Below, piece by piece: positions 41,431-50,600 of a DNA stretch of 64,000 nt. This DNA is from Dactylosporangium sp. AC04546 (GTDB lineage: Bacteria; Actinomycetota; Actinomycetes; Mycobacteriales; Micromonosporaceae): the NCBI RefSeq assembly GCF_022095675.1, contig NZ_JAHYSG010000007.1, positions 62,001-126,000 of the forward strand. Reading direction: 5' to 3'. The position numbers and the translations under genes were made by a program. Below the pieces are notes generated by a model that saw nothing but the letters and a program-made list of their open reading frames with translations, was not told the DNA's origin and ran no database searches. Numbering within the stretch: the stretch's first letter is position 1; each line of letters starts with the position of its first letter.

Positions 41431-44055
41431 ATGGCAGACCCCCGTTTCGGCGTCCTCGGACCACTGGAGGTGTCGCTCGGCGAGCGGCCCGTGGACCTCG
41501 GCGGCCTCCGGCCCCGCATGCTGCTCGCGCTGCTGCTCAGCACCGGCGGGCAGGAGGTGGCGTTCCACCGCATCGTCGAGGTGCTGTGGGGCGCCGAGCC
41601 GCCCGCGACCGCGCTCGGCACCGTGCACAGCCACCTGGCCCGGCTGCGCCGCGCGCTGGAGCCGGACCGGCCGCCCCGCTCGCCGTCGCGGGTCCTGGTG
41701 CGGGTCGGCGCCGGGTACGCGGTGCGGCCCGGCGCCGGCAGGCTCGACGCCGACCGGTTCAGCGAGCTCGCCACCGAGGGGCAGGACCTGGTCGCCGCCG
41801 GGCGGTACCGGCCCGGGCGGGAGGCCCTCGCCGCCGCGCTCGCCGAGTGGCGGGGCGGCGCCTACGCCGACTTCCCCGACGCGTCGTTCGCCCTCGTCGC
41901 CGCGCGGCGGCTGGAGGAGCAGCGGGTCCAGGCCCGCATCGACCGCATGGCGGCCGAGGTCGGGCTGGGCCGGCACGAGGCGGCGGTGGCCGAGCTGTCC
42001 GGGCTGGCCCGCGAGCACCCCGGCCGGGAGCGGCTCTGGCAGCTGCTGGCGGTGGCGCTGTACCGCTCCGGGCGCCAGGTCGACGCCCTCGACGTGCTGC
42101 GCGAGGCCCGGGCGACGCTCGCCGGCCGGTTCGGCGTCGACCCCGGGCCGGCCCTGCACGCCTTGGAGGCCTCGATCCTGCGGCACGAGCCGGTCGCCCT
42201 CGACGGCGCGGCCCCCGCGGTGGTCGCGGTGGGTCTGCCGGTACCGCCGGCGCCGCTCGTCGGGCGGGCCGCCGAGCTGACCGCGCTGGGCGACCTGCTC
42301 CGCGAGTCCCGGATCGTCACCGTCACCGGACCGCCCGGGGTCGGCAAGAGCCGCCTCGTGCTGGAGTACGCCCATCGCCACGCCGAGCTGACCGGTGCCC
42401 CGGCGGTGCTCTGGCCGGCCGAGCCGGGGCCGGACACGCGGCTGCTGGTCGTCGACGGGCCCGGCCCGGTGCCGGTCGACCGGCTCGGCCCGTCGGTCCG
42501 GCTGCTCGCCGCCGCCCGTGAGCCGCTCGGGCTGGCGGGGGAGGCGCTGCTCGAGCTCGGGCCGCTGCCGCTCGACGACGCCGTCGACCTGTTCGCCGCG
42601 CGGGCCGGCCGGGTGCTCCTCGAAGCGCCCGAGCGGGGCGTCGCCGCCGCCGTCTGCAGCGCGGTCGGGTGCCTGCCGGCGGCCGTCGAGCGGGCCGCGG
42701 GACTGACCCGGGCGCTGCCGGTGGCGGCGCTCGCGGTACACCTGCGGGAAGACCCCGCCGGCTTGCTCGGGCCGGCCGTGGACCCGCTCGTCGGGGCGCT
42801 CCTGCCGGCCGACGCGGCGCTGCTGGGCCGGCTCGCCGTCTTCGAGGGCGGCTTCGACCTCGACGCGATGGACGCCGTCGTGCCCGGGCAGCAGCAGCGC
42901 CTGCCGGGGCTCGTCGGGCGGTCCCTGGTGCAGGTGGTGCGCGACCGGTCCGGTGTCCCGCACCGGTACCGGCTGGGCCGCCCGCTGCGGCAGTACGCCG
43001 CCGGGCTCGTCGACGACGACGAGCGGGCCCGGGCCGTGCGCCGGCACCGCGACTGGGTGCGCCGCCTGGCCGGCGAGGCCTCGACCGGCCTGCGCACGGC
43101 CGCCGCCGACGACTGGCTGCGCCGCCTGCACCACGAGCGGCGCAACGTGCGGGCCGCCCTGCGCCACGCGCTCGCCGACGGCGACGGCGCCGCGGCGGTG
43201 GACGTGGCGGGCGGCGTGGCCTGGTACTGGTTCCACCACGGCGCGACCGCCGAGGGCACCGCCTGGCTGCGCGCGGCCCTCGCGGCCGGCGGCCAGGACC
43301 GCTCGTCAGCCGGTCAGGCGGCCCGCAGCCGCGCGCAGCTGGGCCTGTCGGCGCTGCGCTCGATCGCGGGCGACGTGCCCGGCGCGGTCGTCCAGGCCCA
43401 CGAGGCGGTGTGGGCGGCCGAGCGGGCCGGGCACGACTACCTGCGGGCGGACGCGCTGTGCTGCCTGTCGTTCGTGGCCGCGGCCTCCGGCGACGCGGTG
43501 TTCGCGGGCGTCGCCGCGGCCCGCTCGTACCGCGCGGCCGACGCCGTCGGCTGGCCCGACCTGCGGGCCCAGGCCGGCATGGTCTCAGGCCACGCGCGCT
43601 ACCTGGCCGGCGACCTGACCGCCGCGGCCGACCTGCTCGCGGAGGCCCGCCGGGCGGCGCGGGCGTGCGGCTACGGCTGGGTGGTGACGGTCGCCGGCTG
43701 GCTGGCGGTGGAGGTGGCCCTGGACCAGGCCCGCCACGACGAGGCCCGCCACGCGGCGCTGCTGCTGGTCGGCCGCCTGGGCGAAGCGCCGACGGTGAGC
43801 TCGTGGCTGGTGACGTCGCTGTCGCTGGCCCGCGCCCTGACGCTGACGGGCGACGGCGAGGCGGGGGCGCTGCTGTGGGGCGCGGTGACGGGCATCGGCC
43901 GCAAGGTCGGCCTGACGGCGCAGCGCATCGGCCGGGCGAACGCCCACCGCAACCACCACGGGGCCCCCGCCCACCGCCATACAGCCGCCTATGTCCGCGG
44001 CCTGGACATGACCCGGGCGGAGGCAGCGGCCCTGATCGCGACGCTCACCCCGTAG
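41431..44055 (+). CDS. AfsR/SARP family regulator with NB-ARC and TPR regions
   Basis: An 874-residue multidomain activator. Residues 1-90 form the OmpR-like DNA-binding domain ([45 protein letters not shown]). About 95-245 is the bacterial transcriptional activation domain (BTAD). The STAND ATPase part follows, with Walker [12 protein letters not shown] near 300-308 and a Walker B-like RLLVVDG. The rest, from about 570, is helical with TPR-like repeats. Such proteins switch on secondary metabolism or development, but no biosynthetic cluster is visible here, so its targets are unknown or distant. The ATPase section lacks some usual loops, and GLPL is seen only as GCLPAAVE. Confidence 0.93.
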   Translation: MADPRFGVLGPLEVSLGERPVDLGGLRPRMLLALLLSTGGQEVAFHRIVEVLWGAEPPATALGTVHSHLARLRRALEPDRPPRSPSRVLVRVGAGYAVRPGAGRLDADRFSELATEGQDLVAAGRYRPGREALAAALAEWRGGAYADFPDASFALVAARRLEEQRVQARIDRMAAEVGLGRHEAAVAELSGLAREHPGRERLWQLLAVALYRSGRQVDALDVLREARATLAGRFGVDPGPALHALEASILRHEPVALDGAAPAVVAVGLPVPPAPLVGRAAELTALGDLLRESRIVTVTGPPGVGKSRLVLEYAHRHAELTGAPAVLWPAEPGPDTRLLVVDGPGPVPVDRLGPSVRLLAAAREPLGLAGEALLELGPLPLDDAVDLFAARAGRVLLEAPERGVAAAVCSAVGCLPAAVERAAGLTRALPVAALAVHLREDPAGLLGPAVDPLVGALLPADAALLGRLAVFEGGFDLDAMDAVVPGQQQRLPGLVGRSLVQVVRDRSGVPHRYRLGRPLRQYAAGLVDDDERARAVRRHRDWVRRLAGEASTGLRTAAADDWLRRLHHERRNVRAALRHALADGDGAAAVDVAGGVAWYWFHHGATAEGTAWLRAALAAGGQDRSSAGQAARSRAQLGLSALRSIAGDVPGAVVQAHEAVWAAERAGHDYLRADALCCLSFVAAASGDAVFAGVAAARSYRAADAVGWPDLRAQAGMVSGHARYLAGDLTAAADLLAEARRAARACGYGWVVTVAGWLAVEVALDQARHDEARHAALLLVGRLGEAPTVSSWLVTSLSLARALTLTGDGEAGALLWGAVTGIGRKVGLTAQRIGRANAHRNHHGAPAHRHTAAYVRGLDMTRAEAAALIATLTP

Positions 44056-44080
44056 CGCGCCCCTGAGCGGCCCGCGTTCC

Positions 44081-44242
44081 ATGACCCGGATCGTCGTCGC
44101 GCACCGGCTGAGCACGGTGCGCGACGCCGATGTCATCCACGTGCTGCACGAGGGCCGCATCGTCGAGCGTGGCCGCCACGAGGAATTGCTCGCCCGCGGC
44201 GGCCACTACGCCGGCCTGGCCGCCCTCCAGGCGGCCGCGTGA
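44081..44242 (+). pseudogene. C-terminal remnant of an ABC exporter ATPase
   Basis: Only 53 codons remain: [37 protein letters not shown] and [13 protein letters not shown]. This is the H-loop region and C-terminal end of an ABCB/MsbA-type ATPase. The Walker A, signature and Walker B parts and the membrane domain are absent, and the upstream sequence is the end of the SARP gene. Loss of the 5' part by deletion is the simplest explanation. It ends exactly where the convergent antiporter gene ends. Confidence 0.85.
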
Positions 44243-45433
44243 TCAGGCCGGCTCGACCACCGGCTCGGGCTCGGTGCCGCGGCGGCGCTGCCGCCAGCGC
44301 ACGACCGGCTCCAGCGAACGGGCCAGGATCGGGCCGGCGACCGCGAGGATCAGCACGTACGCGGCGGCCAGCGGACCGATCTTGTCGTTGAGCCCGGCCG
44401 CCACCGCCAGGCCGGCGATGACGATGTTGAACTCGCCGCGCGGGGTCAGCGCGATTCCGGCCCGGGCCCGGCCGAGCGGGCCGATCCCGGCCCGGCGGGC
44501 CGCCCACCAGCCGGTCGCCGCCTTCGTCGCCATGCCGACCGCGGCCAGCAGCAGCGCCCAGCCGAGCATCGGCGGCAGCGCCTTCGGGTCGGTGTGCAGG
44601 CCGAAGAAGACGAAGAACACCGCCGCGAACAGGTCCCGCAGCGGGGTCAGCAGCTCGCGCGCGGTGTGCGCGAGCGGCCCGGACAGCGCGATGCCGACCA
44701 GGAACGCGCCGACCGCCGCCGAGACCTGCAGCAGCTGGGCGACGCCGGCCACCAGCACGGTCAGGCCCAGCACCTTGAGCAGCAGCACCTCTTCGTTCGG
44801 CGAGCTGACGAACCGCTCGACGTAGCGGCCGAAGCGCAGCGCCACGATCAGGATCACGGTGATCGTCGCCGCGGCGATCGCGAGCGTGGTCAGCCCGGCC
44901 ATCAGCCCGACGCCGGCCAGCAGCGCGGTGAGGATCGGCAGGTAGACCGCCATCGTCAGGTCCTCGAACACCAGCAGCGACAGCACGACCGGCACCTCGC
45001 GGTTACCGAGCCACTGCAGGTCGGCGAGCACCTTCGCGGTGATGCCGGACGAGGTCACGTACGTGATGCCGCCGAGGGCGACCGCCGCGACCGGGCCCCA
45101 GCCCAGCAGCAGCGCCACCGCGACGCCCGGCGCCGCGTTGAGCACCAGGTCGACCACGCCCGCGACGGCGTTGTGCCGCAGCGTGCCGACGAGCTCGGGC
45201 GCGGTGTACTCCAGGCCGAGCGTGAACAAGAGCAGAATGACGCCGATCTCGGCGCCCGTGGCGGTGAACTCCTCGCTCGTGGCCAGCGGCAGGATGCCGC
45301 CCTTGCCGAACGCGAGGCCGGCCAGCAGGTACAGGGGAATGGGGGAGATCGAGAATTTGGCGGAGAGCGCCCCGAGCAGGCCGAGCCCGAGGATCACCGC
45401 GCCGATCTCGATGAGCGCGACGGCACCGTGCAT
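44243..45433 (-). CDS. CPA2 family monovalent cation/proton antiporter (KhtU-like)
   Basis: A 396-residue membrane protein with 12-13 transmembrane helices and the Na+/H+ exchanger fold. Features are 'GVILLLFTLGLEYTAPEL', GGITYVTSSGITAKVL, and VVLSLLVFEDLTMAVYLPI with the ion-binding Asp. There is no C-terminal RCK domain. This function is supplied by the separate gene just upstream (TrkA-C protein), as in Bacillus KhtTU, a K+/H+ antiporter. The ATG at 45433 lies 6 bases after that gene. It probably exports K+ or Na+ in exchange for protons during pH or osmotic stress. Confidence 0.9.
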   Translation of the reverse strand: MHGAVALIEIGAVILGLGLLGALSAKFSISPIPLYLLAGLAFGKGGILPLATSEEFTATGAEIGVILLLFTLGLEYTAPELVGTLRHNAVAGVVDLVLNAAPGVAVALLLGWGPVAAVALGGITYVTSSGITAKVLADLQWLGNREVPVVLSLLVFEDLTMAVYLPILTALLAGVGLMAGLTTLAIAAATITVILIVALRFGRYVERFVSSPNEEVLLLKVLGLTVLVAGVAQLLQVSAAVGAFLVGIALSGPLAHTARELLTPLRDLFAAVFFVFFGLHTDPKALPPMLGWALLLAAVGMATKAATGWWAARRAGIGPLGRARAGIALTPRGEFNIVIAGLAVAAGLNDKIGPLAAAYVLILAVAGPILARSLEPVVRWRQRRRGTEPEPVVEPA

Positions 45434-45439
45434 GCGCGG

Positions 45440-45946
45440 TCAGCCGTTGGAGAAGATGTTGGAGACCGCCGTCGTACCCTCCGCCGTGCCCACCACGACG
45501 ACGAGGTCGCCGGGGGCGAACCCGAAGTCGGGCCGTGGGCTGGCCAGGATCTGCCCGGCCCGGATCACGGCCACGATCGACGCGCCGGTGCGGGAGCGGG
45601 CCTGGGTGTCGCCGAGCGAGCGGCCGTCGTACGGCGAGCCGGCGATGATCGGCACCTGCGCCGTCACCAGCCCGGTGACCTGCCGCTGGAGGTCGGCCAG
45701 CCGCTCGACGATCCGGGCCGTGCCGAGCAGCTCGGCGACGCCGTTGGCCTCGTCGGTGTTCAGCGCCAGGGTGGCCACGACGGTGTCGGGATCGTCAGGG
45801 TCGTAGAGCACGATGTCCCGCCGTCCCGATACGTGCGACACCACTGCCGCGTGCTGGCCCTTGGCGGTCACGAACTCGTGCCGCAACCCGATGCCTGGCA
45901 GTGCTGTGCGTTCCGCGTCCACCGGTCGAACCCTCCTCAAGGTCAT
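45440..45946 (-). CDS. TrkA-C domain regulatory subunit of the antiporter (KhtT-like)
   Basis: A 168-residue cytoplasmic protein. The C-terminal half is a TrkA_C/RCK-C domain (SRTGASIVAVIRAGQILASPRPDFGFAPGDLVVVVG), the ligand-sensing module that gates cation channels and antiporters. The N-terminal half (LPGIGLRHEF.TAKGQHAAVVSHVSGRRDIVLYD) matches KhtT-like proteins. The ATG at 45946 begins MTLRRVRP; longer frames upstream are not protein-like. It is co-transcribed with the antiporter gene 6 bases downstream. The divergent gap to 46113 (166 bases) holds CAGTT and AACTG arms near 46000 but no firm promoter. Confidence 0.88.
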   Translation of the reverse strand: MTLRRVRPVDAERTALPGIGLRHEFVTAKGQHAAVVSHVSGRRDIVLYDPDDPDTVVATLALNTDEANGVAELLGTARIVERLADLQRQVTGLVTAQVPIIAGSPYDGRSLGDTQARSRTGASIVAVIRAGQILASPRPDFGFAPGDLVVVVGTAEGTTAVSNIFSNG

Positions 45947-46112
45947 GCCGAACTGGCCCACTGTCCCGGACCGATATGGCCGAATTACCGTTGAATCATG
46001 ACAGTTGTGTGACAAAACTGCGGGACCCGAATGTTCATCCGTGTGTTCCCTCCTGCTGGCCAACGATCGGCAGACTCAGCGCGTACCAAGATCCTCTATT
46101 CGGAGTACTGCC

Positions 46113-46811
46113 TTGGCCACGCGCGCAAGACGGCGGTGGCGGGGAGCGGTGTGCCTGGTGGCGCTCGCGGTCCTCGCCGGGTTCGCCGTTCCCGGGACGG
46201 CGGCGGCGCACCCGTTCGGTGACCCGCAGACCGTCGCCGTCGGCCTCGGCGACGCCCGGCCCGACGTCGTGCGGGTGCGGTGGCGGGTCGGCGGGCTCGA
46301 CGACCTGACGCTGCTCGGGGTGTCGCTCGGCATCCTGCCGAAGGACCGGGTCATGCTCGACGGCGCTGTCTTCTACCGCGACGCCGACGCGGCCGCGATC
46401 GCCCCCTCGCCGGCCTTCGCCAGCTACCTGCTCGACCGGATCGTGGTCAGCACCGGGGGCCGCGCCTGTCCGGGAACGGTACAGCCGGTGCAGGACCTCG
46501 CCAAGCGGGGCGTGACGGTCGACTTCGCCTGCCCGGGGCCGGTCGGCGTCGCCTCGGTGGCCGTCCGCACGCTGACCGATCTCCACCCGGCGTACCAGAC
46601 CCTGGCCACCGGCCCGGACGGGCAGCGCACCGTGTACCGCCAGGGCGCCGAGTCCCACGACTGGCCCCTCGGCGACGTGCCGGCGACCCCGCAGGCGTCG
46701 GGAAGCAGCGCCGTGATCCAGCTCACCGCGGTCATCGCCGGCGTCCTCGTCGCGATCGCCGTCGTGTGGCTGGTGGCCCGCCGCATGCGCCGCCGGAGGG
46801 CAGTCGCATGA
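46113..46811 (+). CDS. Secreted, membrane-tethered partner of the NicO transporter
   Basis: A 232-residue exported protein. TTG at 46113 is chosen because GGAG lies 7 bases upstream and a signal peptide follows at once. Cleavage after GTAAA would leave a mature N-terminus His-Pro-Phe, and an N-terminal His is a good metal ligand. Two Cys (about residues 117 and 138) may pair. A C-terminal helix (about 200-222) followed by RRMRRRR anchors it. DUF1007-type proteins encoded beside NicO/RcnA transporters share the layout 'signal peptide, AHP start', so a periplasm-like metal-handling role is inferred. The Ni/Co transporter gene follows after 82 bases that contain ATGAGCGG/CCGCTCAT inverted arms. 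Confidence 0.65.
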   Translation: MATRARRRWRGAVCLVALAVLAGFAVPGTAAAHPFGDPQTVAVGLGDARPDVVRVRWRVGGLDDLTLLGVSLGILPKDRVMLDGAVFYRDADAAAIAPSPAFASYLLDRIVVSTGGRACPGTVQPVQDLAKRGVTVDFACPGPVGVASVAVRTLTDLHPAYQTLATGPDGQRTVYRQGAESHDWPLGDVPATPQASGSSAVIQLTAVIAGVLVAIAVVWLVARRMRRRRAVA

Positions 46812-46893
46812 GCGGTTCCGGAGCGCAGCGGAGGAGGCCGCTCATCATGGGCTCAGCGTGGGGCTCGTGCGGCCGGAGCGGAGCGGAGGCCGC

Positions 46894-47658
46894 ATGAGCG
46901 ACCGGCTGCAGGAGTTCGTCAGCGCTCCCGGCATCGCGCCGCTCGCGTTCCTGTTCGCGTTCCTGGCCGGCGCCGGGCACGCGCTGGGGCCCGGGCACGG
47001 CAAGAGCCTCGCGGCGGCGTACCTGGCGGGATCCCGCGGCCGGATCCGCGACGCCGCCTGGCTCGGCGGCACGGTCGCCGCGATGCACACCGTGTCGGTG
47101 CTCGCCATCGGCGTCGCCTGGACGTTCTTCTCGCTGTCCGACCTGGTCCGGATGGAGCAGCTCACCGGGTGGCTCCAACTGGTCGCGGGCCTGCTCGTCA
47201 TCGGCACCGGTATCTGGTTGATCCGCCGCAACCTGCACGGTCGTCATCACCACCACCATCACGGTGACGGCCATCACCATCACCACCATCATCACGACGG
47301 CGACGACCACGAGCACGAGCGTCACGAGCACGGCCAGGTGAGGAAGCCCGGGCTGGTGCTGCTCGGGATGTCCGGCGGGCTCACCCCCTCGCCGGCCGCG
47401 TTCCTCGTCCTCGCCACCGGCCTGTTCGTCGGCCGCGCCGGGTTCGCGCTGTTGCTCGTGCTCACCTTCGGCGCCGGCATGGCCGTCGTCCTCTTCGGCG
47501 TCGGCGTCCTCGCGATCGCCGGCCGCACCGTTCTCAGCCGGACACCCCGGCTCCACGCCGCCGCCCGCGTGGCCCCCGTCCTCGCCGCCGGCGGCATCAC
47601 CGTCTTCGGCGCCGGCATCGTCGCGTTCGCCGCGATGCACCTCCTCACTGTCACATAA
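46894..47658 (+). CDS. NicO/RcnA-type nickel/cobalt transporter with His-rich loop
   Basis: A 254-residue membrane protein with about six helices. The first NicO motif is GAGHALGPGHGKSLAAAYL (H-x-L-x-P-G-H-G-K). The second is GLTPSPAAFLVLATGL. Between them is a cytoplasmic or external loop (residues about 112-152) with more than 20 His plus Asp/Glu, a metal-binding reservoir typical of this family. The ATG at 46894 has CGGAGG upstream; a start 12 codons earlier is unlikely. Direction of transport (uptake as in NicO, efflux as in RcnA) cannot be told from sequence. It lies between its secreted partner and a large metal-dependent phosphoesterase. Confidence 0.9.
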   Translation: MSDRLQEFVSAPGIAPLAFLFAFLAGAGHALGPGHGKSLAAAYLAGSRGRIRDAAWLGGTVAAMHTVSVLAIGVAWTFFSLSDLVRMEQLTGWLQLVAGLLVIGTGIWLIRRNLHGRHHHHHHGDGHHHHHHHHDGDDHEHERHEHGQVRKPGLVLLGMSGGLTPSPAAFLVLATGLFVGRAGFALLLVLTFGAGMAVVLFGVGVLAIAGRTVLSRTPRLHAAARVAPVLAAGGITVFGAGIVAFAAMHLLTVT

Positions 47659-47666
47659 GGAGAACC

Positions 47667-50600
47667 ATGAGGCACCGACTACGGCGGGCGCTCCCGATCG
47701 CGCTCGCCGTCGTCCTCGCCGGCGGGTCCGTGCCCACGGACGCCGTCGCCGAGAACGCACCGCCGCCCACCGGCGGCGCGCCCGTGCTCAACCTGAGCGA
47801 CGGGCAGACCCTCGAAGGGCGGGTCCGGGTCGAGGCCGAGCCGACCGTGGAGAACGACTCCGTCGTCGCGCTGACCGTCGACGGCAAGGCCGTTGGGGCC
47901 GCGCCGACGAAGGGCACCGCGCGCTTCGCGTTCGACATGGGCGGCAACGGTACCGAGGCCCGCTACCACAACTACATCACCGTCAACGACCACACGGCCG
48001 AGGCGGACCGGGTCTACTTCCCGGACATCCCCGGCGGCCGCAGCGGCGCCCTGGAGTTCCCCGGCGCCTGGCTGCACGCGGGCGTCAACACGATCACCGT
48101 GCACGCCGGCGCGAACTGGGTCGACACCACCAACGCGGGCGCGGTGGGCGTCGAGACGCTGCCGTTCGGCGAGGGCCTGCGCTGCCCGAACTACGACGAC
48201 TTCCCGCTGAGCAGCCTCGCCCTCAGCCTGCTCGGCGTGGTCGCCGACGGCGAGCAGAACGCGTTCAGCTACAGCTTCGGCGACGGCACCTGCGGCAGCT
48301 CCAAGAACCTGCTGGTGAAGGACCTGACGTTCGTCGTCTCCGGCGAGCCCGGCTCGACCGCCGGCCTGGGCGTCGACCTCGACACCGGCACGCTGGACAA
48401 CGGCGCCCACACGGTCGTGGCCACCACGCGGTCCGGCGCCACCGCGCAGGCGCTCGTCGCCGTGAACAACGCGCCCGCCGGTGCGCCGAAGATCTCCCCG
48501 GCCGACGGCTCGCTCGTGCGCGGCACCCGGCCGGTCATCGCCGCGCTCGCCGGCGCGCCCGGCGTCGGCAGCGTGCAGTCGCTGGCGATCGACGGCGCCC
48601 CGGCCGAGAACGCCGAGTCCCTCGCGGCCGGCACCGCGACGCTCGCGCTGACCGTCGAGGCCGGCAACTCGGCCGAGGCGAAGTACCACAACTACCTGCT
48701 CGTCAACGGCAACCGGGTCGACCTCGGCGGCGACTACGGCGTCGCCGGTGCCGAGACTGCCACGCTCAAGGTGCCGCACCGGTACCTCAAGCCCGGCGAC
48801 AACACGATCCTGCTCAAGACCGGCGACTACAACGGCACCCTCAACGGGGCCACGTGCGCCAACCACGACGACTTCCGGGTCACCCGGGCGTCGGTCAGCC
48901 TCACGCTGGGCACGTCCGGGACGGTCACCGCCGGCCCGACGTACCTGGTCACCACCGCCACGAGCGGCGCGGTGACGAGGGAGGCGACGACCGTTGCCTC
49001 CCTCGCCCTCGGCGACGGCACCTGCGGCGCCAACAAGGAGGCCGAGTTCCACTTCGACGTGGCCGACGCCCCGACCACCCGCACGATCGACACGCTCGGC
49101 GCGGGCACCGACGCCCACCTGCGGGTGTTCGTCGGCGGCAACGGCGCCGACAGCGGCTTCGACAACGTCGTGCGGATCAACGGCATCCCGCTGAACCTCG
49201 GCATCTGGGAGAAGGAGGTCGCCGACCTCACGTTCCCGAACGAGTGGCTCGTGCCCGGCGTCAACGTCGTCGAGTTCGTCGCCGGCAGCGACCACGGCAG
49301 CGCCAAGGCCGGCGGCTGCGACAACTACGACGACTTCACGCTGCGCGACTTCCAGCTCGCCCCGGCGGGCGCGAAGGCGACGCTGCTGAGCCGCGAGATC
49401 GCCGAGAGCACCGTGACGATCGGCTCGGCGAGCTACCCGGCCGGCCAGCCGGTGACCGTCTACATCGGCGACGGCACCTGCGGCAGCAGCAACAACGGCG
49501 TGCTCACCAAGACCGTGCTGTTCGACGTCACCGCCGAGAACGGCGGCGCGCTGCCGGCGCTCGGCCGGCGGGCCGACGTCGACACCACCAAGCTCGGCGA
49601 CGGCGGGCACAGCATTACGGCCGTCGTCGGCGACAAGACCTCGACCCGGCGGTTCACCGTCGACAACACCGCGCCGGAGGTGGCCGACAGCGTGCCGGCC
49701 GAGGGCCAGCGGCTCACGTCGACCGTCGCGCTCGTGGTACAGGTCAAGGACGCCTCCGGGGTCGCCGGCACGCCGGTGATCACGCTCGACGGCAAGGCCG
49801 TCGCGCAGGGCGACCTGATCGGCCGCGGCCTGGCCGCCGGCGCGCACACGATCGCGGTCACCGCGGCCGACGTGCTCGGCAATACGGCCACCCGGCAGAT
49901 CCACTTCACCAGCGCGAGCATCCCGGACGTGCCGTCCGAGCTGACCGCGACCGTCGGTGACCCCAACGCGCCGGCCGCCACGCTGTCGGCAAAGATCCCC
50001 GGCCCGGCCGGCGTGCCGCTCACGGCGACCTTCACCAAGGCCGACCAGGTCCTGCCGACCGGCGGCTACCAGGGCACGGCGACGTCGGTGCCGACCACGC
50101 TCGACGTGGCCCATGACGCCGCGGTACAGCTGGAGTCGCTCCACCCGCTCGACGGCCGGACGATCGACACGCCGTCCGGGCGTGACGTGGTCTTCCAGCG
50201 CTACGACCTGAGCGTCGGCGGCGCGCAGGACCCGATCCTGCGGTGGGAGGGCAGCATCGACCCCGAGCGGGTCGTGGCGCTGCGCGTGTGGGACCCGGCG
50301 GCCAAGCGCTGGACGGTGCTCACCAGCTCCCGCGGGCAGGCCGGCCACACCACGGTGCTGGCCGCGCAGGTCGGCGCCGAGCACCGCGACGGCGGTACCG
50401 TCCACGTCCTGGTCACCGGCGAGGACCCCTTCGCCGACGACCTGTCGCCCCGCGACGCGACGGCGCAGCAGGACAAGGACCGCTTCGAGGACCCGGCCAC
50501 CTACGACTTCGCGCTCGCGCACTTCACCGACACGCAGTACCTCAGTGAGGGCGCGGCCGGCGGCACCTACGACGACTGGGACGGCCGTGCCGAGCCCTCC

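Noticed and set aside
41431..44242. A SARP-controlled antibiotic cluster
   Set aside because: No polyketide, peptide synthetase, terpene or RiPP genes lie nearby. The only exporter piece is a dead fragment.
45947..46112. Crp-type site near TTGTGTGACAA
   Set aside because: The two halves do not form a symmetric TGTGA-N6-TCACA site; only short 5-base arms exist, too weak to annotate.
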